Source of the DNA: Brachionus rotundiformis
Taxonomy: Eukaryota; Rotifera; Eurotatoria; Ploima; Brachionidae
Length of the DNA stretch: 64,000 nucleotides
Assembly: GCA_016802295.1 (NCBI GenBank)
Contig: JAESIW010000137.1
Span: forward strand, 2,759,961-2,823,960
Reading direction: 5' to 3'
A program made the position numbers and the translations under genes. Below the pieces are notes generated by a model. The model ran no database searches. It was not told the DNA's origin and saw nothing but the letters and a program-made list of their open reading frames with translations. Shown here one piece after another: positions 58,201 through 64,000 of this stretch. The first letter of the stretch is position 1. Each line of letters begins with the position of its first letter.

Positions 58201-58798
58201 TCACTTTATTCATGTCAAAGCTATGAAAAAAGTAAGAGAAATTCGTCAACAATTGAAAGAAATAATGACCTCGTTAGACCTAAAGCTGGTATCATGCGGC
58301 ACTGATTGGGACATAGTCAGAAAGTGCATCTGCTCGGCATATTTTCACCACGCTGCCAGGCTAAAAGGTATAGGAGAATATGTTAATTTGAGAACTGGTA
58401 TGCCTTGTCATCTGCATCCAACTAGCGCCCTTTATGGAATGGGAATGACTCCAGATTACATTGTGTACCATGAATTGGTTATGACTATCAAAGAGTATAT
58501 GCAGTGTGTTACTGCTGTGGATGGTCAGTGGCTGGCAGAATTGGGTCCAATGTTTTTTAGTTTGAAGGATTCTTCCAAATCCAAAGCTGAGAGTAGAAAA
58601 AAATTTATTAATGAAAGAATTGCCATGGAGAACGAAATGAAAGAAGCCCAAGAAAAAATTGAGCAAAAAGAAAGAGAAAAAGAAATGTCTTTTGTGCCTA
58701 GTAGACGAACACATATTATTACGCCTGGTAGAGCAATTAATGATGATATTAAAAAAGAAGCTATGACTCCGACCCCGCGTAGGCGATTTGGCCTTTAG
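55274..58798 (+). CDS. DHX38: DEAH-box splicing helicase PRP16/DHX38
   Basis: Drives the conformational change after the first step of pre-mRNA splicing. A single 1174-codon exon, slightly shorter than human (1227). The first 440 residues are the Arg/Asp/Ser-rich N-terminus with repeated TPxP motifs. The helicase core is complete: motif I GETGSGKTTQ near residue 499, Ia TQPRRVAAMSVAKRV, II DEAH at 596-599, III SATMDAD, IV LVFMPGQEDI, V TNIAETSLTVDGI and VI QRAGRAGRTGPG near 798. The HA2/OB region follows (QLWILGALDNTGELTELGR, FLPLDP-like EFPLDPALSKM, HPTSALYGMG), and the tail ends TPTPRRRFGL, as in DHX38. The N-terminal MPKKNPDVEGHEFK and the SMVSQIDP-like TSGVVSQIDPDEDFEDE segments separate it from DHX8 and DHX16. 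The absence of introns contrasts with its intron-bearing neighbours. Confidence 0.97.
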   Translation: MSSSDYSVLMPPPQKEGGLIKMPKKNPDVEGHEFKAPLPVDPKPKGSILGLDVLAARKKKEKLESELKSAKEEPTSKRSKTYSYTGEEESVDFNDSKSGKDTKEPNRRNYRERIYDDKKTPTPHRTYHDRINIKEKYDRKGLYASSNEYHHKKDRKRTWDDSTPHYSNSVDYIKTPRGLIRDSPSRSSWRDEDEREYSKKSSWDHTPRRDHKESRRYDETPAPTPSHKYNKWADDRRKTGATPLRKESENFSSDEEFEDDQKRLDREWYGMDENEGYDQENNSFAAMSESFLNLKQEKMQQKWKRKVSFHAQQRNRDHQKWETNRMLTSGVVSQIDPDEDFEDETEARVHIIVRNIVPPFLDGRITFTKQFEPVIPLKDPTSDMAIVCRKGCQSVRRFREQRERQQAAEKVNKLAGTKLGNILGIHEKSDKEMVTEDDSVDYKKSQQFADIMNEQKSEAVSDFAIRNTIKQQRQYLPVYAVREELLKIIRENTVIIVVGETGSGKTTQLTQYLHEDGFTKRGIVCCTQPRRVAAMSVAKRVSEEMSVKLGEEVGYAIRFEDCTSDNTVIKYMTDGILLRESLNEPDLDRYSAIIMDEAHERSLNTDVLFGLLREVISRRQDLKLIVTSATMDADKFSAFFGNVVVYNIPGRTFPVEIFFSKNTVEDYVDAAVKQAVQLHLGAPDGDILVFMPGQEDIDATCEMIKEKLETLLEDGAQPLSVLPIYSQLPTDLQAKIFQKAEHGMRKVVVATNIAETSLTVDGIKYVIDAGYCKLKVFNPRIGMDALQVFPISQANASQRAGRAGRTGPGQCFRLYSERNFREEMLRTNVPEIQRTNLSNVILLLKSLNVQDLMQFHFMDPPPSDNMMNSMYQLWILGALDNTGELTELGRQMVEFPLDPALSKMVIVAGTMGCSAEMIIIVSMLSVPSIFYRPKGREEEAISKQEKFQVPESDHLTLLHLYQQWKINGYSASWCTDHFIHVKAMKKVREIRQQLKEIMTSLDLKLVSCGTDWDIVRKCICSAYFHHAARLKGIGEYVNLRTGMPCHLHPTSALYGMGMTPDYIVYHELVMTIKEYMQCVTAVDGQWLAELGPMFFSLKDSSKSKAESRKKFINERIAMENEMKEAQEKIEQKEREKEMSFVPSRRTHIITPGRAINDDIKKEAMTPTPRRRFGL

Positions 58799-59081
58799 TT
58801 ATTCGATTTATTTTTTTTTATTCAGCTCAATTAGATTTGTATATTTTGTTATTATTTCTTTTATATATTTGTTCAAATTTAGAATAAAATAATTTAATAG
58901 TCTAAATCAAAATATTTTTTGGAAAAAACCAAAAATTTTTGTTCATTTTTAATTCTAATTTTTCTTAATTTAATTAAGCTATGTACTAAAGAGTTAAAAA
59001 AATTCATTTTCAAAGCTGGAAAAAAAAATTTAAATTATTAAAATAATTTACTCAAATCTGCTAATTTATTGATTTTTTAAA

Positions 59082-59939
59082 ATGGTATCAAAAACACCTC
59101 TTGTCCTTTTGCTATGTGGTTCTTTCAATCCAGTTACCAATATGCATCTACGGATGTTTGGTAATTTTCTCTTTCATTAGATAAAAAATTAAAATAATAT
59201 TTTTTGTTAAGAAATAGCAAAAAATTATTTTAATTCGACAGAAAAGTTTAATGTCTTAAAGGGAATAATATCACCTGTCAGTGATGGATACAAGAAAAAG
59301 GGTCTTTTAGACGCTGCGACTCGGTGTGAGATGGTCAAATTAGGGCTAGGTAATCATAATTGGGTTGAATTAAGTGAATGGGAGTCAACTAAACCAGAAT
59401 GGACCCCAACTCTGGAAGTTTTAAAATATCATAAAAATTATGCTGAGAATTTGTTTGGAAAAAATGTTCAAGTAATGCTATTATGTGGCGGAGATTTAGT
59501 AGAAACATTTTTAGTACCAAATTTGTGGAAATCTGAACACGTATAGATATTTTTTAGTTTCAAAATGTTTTATTTATATTTTAAATAATGCAGATGGAAG
59601 AAATATTTTCAAATTTTGGATTGGTGATCATTAATAGAATGGGCTCTGGTCCCGAAAAGACAATATATGAAAATGATTTTTTGTATAAGCACAAGGTATG
59701 TTTAAAAATTCTAATTGAAAAATTTATTTAAAATTAATTATAGAATAATTTTTATCTAATCAACGATTGGATTTTAAATGATATAAGTTCAACTAAAATA
59801 AGGTATTTTATCTATAATTGACAATAATTTATAATATGATCTTTTTAGACGAGCTATCTCGAGGAATGAAAGTGTTCGATATTTGATTCCAGATGAAGTA
59901 AATGGTTTTATTTCAAAGAACAACTTGTACAAAAATTAG
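59082..59939 (+). CDS. NMNAT: Nicotinamide mononucleotide adenylyltransferase
   Basis: Makes NAD+ (or its deamido form) from NMN and ATP. Five exons (59082-59160, 59212-59540, 59594-59695, 59744-59802, 59849-59939) join in frame to 219 codons. The nucleotidyltransferase signature GSFNPVTNMHLRMFE is at the N-terminus, GIISPVSDGYKKKGL and WVELSEWES carry substrate-pocket residues, LLCGGDLVETF and PNLWKSEH follow, and the ATP-binding ISSTKIRRAI is near the C-terminus. The protein is shorter than human NMNAT1 (279) because it lacks the central nuclear-localisation insert, and is more like cytosolic or mitochondrial NMNAT3. No targeting peptide is evident, so cytosol is most likely. It lies 283 nt downstream of DHX38 on the same strand. 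Confidence 0.96.
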
Positions 59940-60237
59940 CAACAATTTTTTAACAATATATAATAAAATTATTAAATAAATTAACTTCATTTTCAATTAG
60001 TTTTTAAAAAACTATCAACTTTATTTTAAAAAAGTCGAATTAAAAACAATAGTTTTGATACAAATAAATGCATTATTTTTACATTTTTATCTATTAAGTT
60101 TATACTTTTAAAGAAAAGTTTCATAACTGGTTTAATCTGAAACTAACAATAATGGCAACAAATTAAATTTGTAATTAATTTTAATTTTTCTCATTAATTT
60201 AATTATCAAAAAAATATTATATATAGCGGATAAAATA
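59940..60237. terminator. Convergent 3' ends of NMNAT and chromodomain gene
   Basis: This is 298 nt of AT-rich sequence between facing stop codons. AATAAA-like signals (ataataaaatt near 59961) suit NMNAT polyadenylation. Confidence 0.45.
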
Positions 60238-61575
60238 TCATTTTTTCATTTTATTGTAATATTCTATAACTTCATAGGGCTTTTCAATTTCTTCTATGTG
60301 GAATAAACTCTTAACAGGTTTTCTTCTTGTTCGACTAAATGAACAATTAACCATTGATTCATTTTCCCATGAGCTTAACTAAACATTAAAACAAAAAATT
60401 AAGAAAAAATAAAATTTTAATTACGGTTCAAATTTGTATGGTCCAATATCTTTCCATTGAACTAAAAATTGAAGTTTACCATCAATTATTCTTTCATTTA
60501 AGATCGCTTCATAATCCCATAAAATGTCTTCTGGATGTGCATGATTGGATTCAAAATCGGAACTTGAGTATTCCTGTCTTAATTCATTAGATGAACTATT
60601 TGATTCTCTTTTTGGTCGTCTTCTAGTGGCAATTTTTCTTTTGGAGCATGACATCAAAGACTAAAAAAGTTAAAAATTTGGCTAATTATATCAAATAAAC
60701 TTTTTATGATTACCTGGCTTTTTTTCCCATTATTTTTCAGGTCTGAACTAAAATCTTGTAAAAAATCAAAATCAGTGATTTTTATTTTCAAAAATTTAGG
60801 AAATTAATTTTAATTAATTTAAGCTTTGAACAAATGAGAGTGCAATTTATTAGAAAGAAATTTCTTTACCAAATTTTTCCAGTTTCAAAGTTTTAGATTC
60901 AGCATCCCAGACAACTTTTGAAATAGTTCTATTCCATTCTTCAAATGAAGGAATTTTTAATTCATCATCTTAAATTTTTATTTTAGTCCATTCCGTTCAT
61001 TCTCCAATAAAAACAAATTTGTTTACTTTCTATCTTTTCTAAGATATCTTCAGTTTCACCCCTTTCTTGGCTTTCATTAGCATATGTAAACGCGCATAAA
61101 TATTTAAAGAACTTGACCGATTTTCCAAATTTTTGAGTGGCACTATCACAAAGATTTATTTTATAATTCACAAAATCATATAGCTCATCATTTTTTAGAT
61201 TATCATTGAATTTTTTTTTGAAAAGGAATCGTTTTTCTTCCTGATTATATTCGACATAAACGTTTTCTTCACATGATCGCCATAAATTATAATAGCCATA
61301 GAAATCAGGAACCTTAGCTCCTTTCCCTTATAATAAAAAAATTTTAATAATCTTTATTTAGATGAAAATGTATATTACTCTTGATCATTTCACATAGAAC
61401 CACATGATTTCGCGGTATTGGTCGTTCTTTGTCGGGTCTTGTTTCAAGCTCTTTAACGAAAAATTCTCGGCCACAAAAAAAAAAGAATTTTGAACGGAAA
61501 TGCTTAAATTCGTCATAATCCTAAATTTATTCCTATAAAATTTTAAAGGTCTAAATGACTTGAAATATTTACCAT
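60238..61575 (-). CDS. Chromodomain-containing protein
   Basis: Seven minus-strand exons join in frame: 61573-61575, 61379-61520, 61027-61326, 60870-60968, 60714-60754, 60425-60660 and 60238-60373, giving 318 codons. The C-terminal part is a chromodomain split by an intron: WDYEAILNERIIDGKLQFLV, then QWKDIGPYKFEP joined to SWENESM. The aromatic residues for methyl-lysine binding are largely present (Y, W, and W in PSWE). It ends IEKPYEVIEYYNKMKK. Before it is a basic stretch (KRKIATRRRPKRES) likely to be nuclear-localising. The N-terminal 200 residues (GREFFVKELETRPDKERP, PDFYGYYNLWRSCEENVYVE, KIPSFEEWNRTISKVVWD) look globular but I do not recognise them. The initiation codon is uncertain: the ATG at 61573-61575 directly abuts a donor, and a good acceptor (tcaaatag) lies 17 nt upstream, so a further 5' exon or trans-splicing is possible. 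Confidence 0.75.
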
Positions 61576-62897
61576 ATTTTTACATAAGTCTATTTGATTT
61601 TGATAAAAAAAGAATCAACTAAAATTATGAAAATAATTTTAAAAAAAATTTATTGTTCGACTTGAATTAGTATATTTTTATGCCAAAAAGTGCAAATGAT
61701 GTTTAACTTTTTCATTATTTTTATGAAATTATATCCTTTATTCTATTAAAAAAAAGTTTCGAAATTGTTAATCGAATTAATTGTTCTAATATCCATAAAT
61801 TTGCTATTTTTTTGTTAAAAATTTTCAAACAATCGAAAAATAAACCATTATTGGATACCGATAAACACTGAAAAAAATTTAAGTAAAATTTTAGTTATAA
61901 TGTAAAAATATTTATTATTAATAATATAAATAAAACAATAATCAAAAAAATTTTAAAACAAGATCGGTGAAATTTGAAAATTTAATAATATTGTAATAAA
62001 TAAGGACTTTAATTAATGTATAAATGTTTATATTATTAAATTTTTCAAGTACGGTAGTTTACAGATATGTTATGATATAAAATTACCCTTTACTTTATTA
62101 TAAATTAACCTTATTAAAATTTAATATTTTTATTCAAATTGAAAATATGAATTTATGAAGTTAATTAGTTTAAAATTGATTTTATTTCGATTTTAATTTT
62201 TATATTACTAATCATATTTTTAACGCTCGAATATATAATTTGTGATTCTACGAGTTTTGACGAATGATTGTCTATTCAGATTTTTAATAAACATTTATTT
62301 AAAAACACACTTATATTTTATTTACTCCTAGTTCCTCTGAAGTTATTCTAGGCTGGTTTTATTAAGAATTCTAAGAATTGCGCAAGGGCAAAATGTTATA
62401 TATTTTTATATTTTTTAAAATAAATTTAATAAAAAAAATTCCCAAATAAAATTTTCCTGAAACAATGCACAAAAATATGAAAATGTAAAAATTATAAATT
62501 TTGAAATTTCATTTTCCTATAAACCGTGGTTCTGTCAAATAATCTTATAGTTTTTAAAATAGTTAATCAATTTAAAATCTTTGACAAGACTTCAATCTTA
62601 CAAAATTTCATTACTAATTATAACAATTTGAGATATTAATTTAAACTAATAAATTTATCACTATTTGTTTATTTCATTATTTATAAATGGTATTTTAAAG
62701 TACTTGAAATACATGGCAAAGTAAAAATTTTGCTCATTTTCATTTTGCTCAATCTTGCTCAAAAATAACAAAGAAAATTTGAAAAATTGCAGTTTGCAAT
62801 TTGAATTTTTATTTAAAATAATTTATTAAAAAAATTAAAAATGTTAATTAATTAGTAGAATTTTGATTGCCATTGTCGTCGCAAACAGCCAGCCAAA
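61576..62897. other. Intergenic, no feature seen
   Basis: AT-rich noncoding sequence upstream of the chromodomain gene. No exon, RNA gene or repeat supported. Confidence 0.5.
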
Positions 62898-63071
62898 ATG
62901 TTAAATTACAATTTTAGGAAAGATGTGTGGAACGCCTTAGTTTCACATTCAAAACCTGTTTTTTTGAATGAAATATTTCCTGATTTGTTAATTGCTTCAA
63001 ATAGTTCTCCGAACGCTTCAGTTAATGATATTCCAAAATTCCTGAATATCAGCGAACATGAGGAAATATAA
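62898..63071 (+). CDS. Possible 57-codon ORF, uncertain
   Basis: ATG at 62898 opens a short frame (starting MLNYNFRKDVWNALVSHSKP) with balanced composition, preceded by a short stretch richer in G+C than its surroundings (62870-62895). A second small frame starts at ATG 63221 and runs to 63382. No splice junction joins them convincingly. It could be the first exon of a gene running out of the window, a micropeptide or chance. Confidence 0.25.
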   Translation: MLNYNFRKDVWNALVSHSKPVFLNEIFPDLLIASNSSPNASVNDIPKFLNISEHEEI

Positions 63072-64000
63072 ATAAATTTTTTAATAGAAATTAAAAAAAA
63101 AAGACTTTTAATAAAAATTTTATTAGTTTTAAAAACTAATCCGTTTTCTAAAATTAAAAAGGCTAAAATATTAACTTGTTTAAATTAAATGTATTTTAAA
63201 CAAGGTATATAATTATTGGAATGACTTTACATCATTTGAACCATTTTGTATTGAAAATTTTTGATGGGGAAAATTATTTTGACATCGATAATTTAAAACC
63301 AGATTCAATTTGTCAAAATAATTCTTTATTAATAGGAGAAAGAAAATTCGACATAACATATATATTTTATGAAAAACTATAATTTTTATCGAAATAAGCT
63401 ATTTGTGGAATTTTATTAGCAAATAAATAACTACATCAAAATCGTTCTTTATTTAATAACTGATCCGTTTTTAAAAAATTAAAAAAAATATTTGTTCAAT
63501 TAAAGTCAATTGAAATTTGATGATCCAGTAGGCTAACTTTAACTGGATTACATTGCATCATGATAATTTTGATTAAAAAATTTAAAAAATATTAATATTT
63601 AATTTAAATTTTAAGTGAAATTAGAAAATATTTTTTAAAATATTCTTCTTTAAAGTAAATAAAAATTTTTTTTTAAATCTCTGGAATCAGAGTTCGTAGC
63701 ACATTGATTCTAGGATATTTTCCAAAAAGATTAAATAAATAAGGTAAATAAAATACAACTGATTATATTATTAGTAATTTAAATACAGATAATAAAAATC
63801 AAATAATTAAAAGAAAATTATTTCCAAAATCTTTGTTTGAAAATCGATATTAAATCACTTGGTAAATCATTAAATCTAAAAATTTTGACATATTCTTGTT
63901 CAAGATTCAGATAAATTTTTGTAGACTTTTATCTCTTAATTTAGAAGTACCAAAGTTGTCCAGTGGTTCCCAATTTAGTCTAAATAGTTGCCGAATAAAA
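63072..64000. other. Window end, no supported gene
   Basis: AT-rich. Apart from the small frame at 63221-63382 nothing coding is seen; no repeat or RNA gene supported. Confidence 0.45.

Noticed and set aside
1..64000. tRNA, rRNA or snRNA genes
   Set aside because: I looked for T-loop (ggttcga) and conserved rRNA or snRNA words on both strands and found nothing that folds or aligns convincingly.
1..64000. Prokaryotic origin or operon structure
   Set aside because: GT..AG introns split most genes, and the families (RPS10, PSMD7, ENY2, DHX38, RGK, PLAC8) are eukaryotic.

Overview
This window is nuclear DNA of a small-genome invertebrate animal. It is extremely AT-rich, genes on both strands are split by introns of mostly 44-65 nt with GT..AG ends, and the recognisable genes are animal housekeeping or animal-specific families (RGK GTPase, DAZ/Boule RRM protein, CLCC1, ENY2, PLAC8). 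A monogonont rotifer such as Brachionus fits best. That is an inference from base composition, intron size and gene content, because there is no rRNA or mitochondrial marker here.

Layout. 0-8.2 kb: two very long disordered coding blocks, possibly one gene. 9.9-11.6 kb: an 11-exon coiled-coil gene. 13.3-14.7 kb: an unrecognised 4-exon gene. 15.6-18.0 kb (-): a CLCC1-like ER membrane protein. 19.4-19.8 kb: a LINE relic and a palindromic repeat. 20.4-21.9 kb: methionine aminopeptidase 1. 24.1-24.65 kb: ribosomal protein S10. 24.7-32.2 kb: a 7.6 kb gene-poor stretch. 32.2-34.9 kb: an RGK-type GTPase with a substituted P-loop. 36.9-39.3 kb (-): a DAZ/Boule-type RNA-binding protein with a long Q/N/S-rich tail. 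40.6-49.9 kb: an accessory region holding three PLAC8 genes, a roughly 2 kb duplication, four LINE reverse-transcriptase relics and one intact orphan ORF of 374 codons. 50.3-50.7 kb (-): CKS1. 52.9-61.6 kb: a compact block with PSMD7/Rpn8, ENY2, DHX38/PRP16, NMNAT and a chromodomain gene. The last 2.4 kb holds only small weak ORFs.

The genes do not form a pathway. Several serve basic gene expression and turnover: RPS10, METAP1, PSMD7, DHX38 and ENY2. The compact block has alternating convergent and divergent neighbours 280-400 nt apart, including an ENY2/DHX38 divergent pair that probably shares a promoter region. All exon models were made by hand from reading frame, splice consensus and intron phase. 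Family names rest on remembered conserved motifs, not on a database search.
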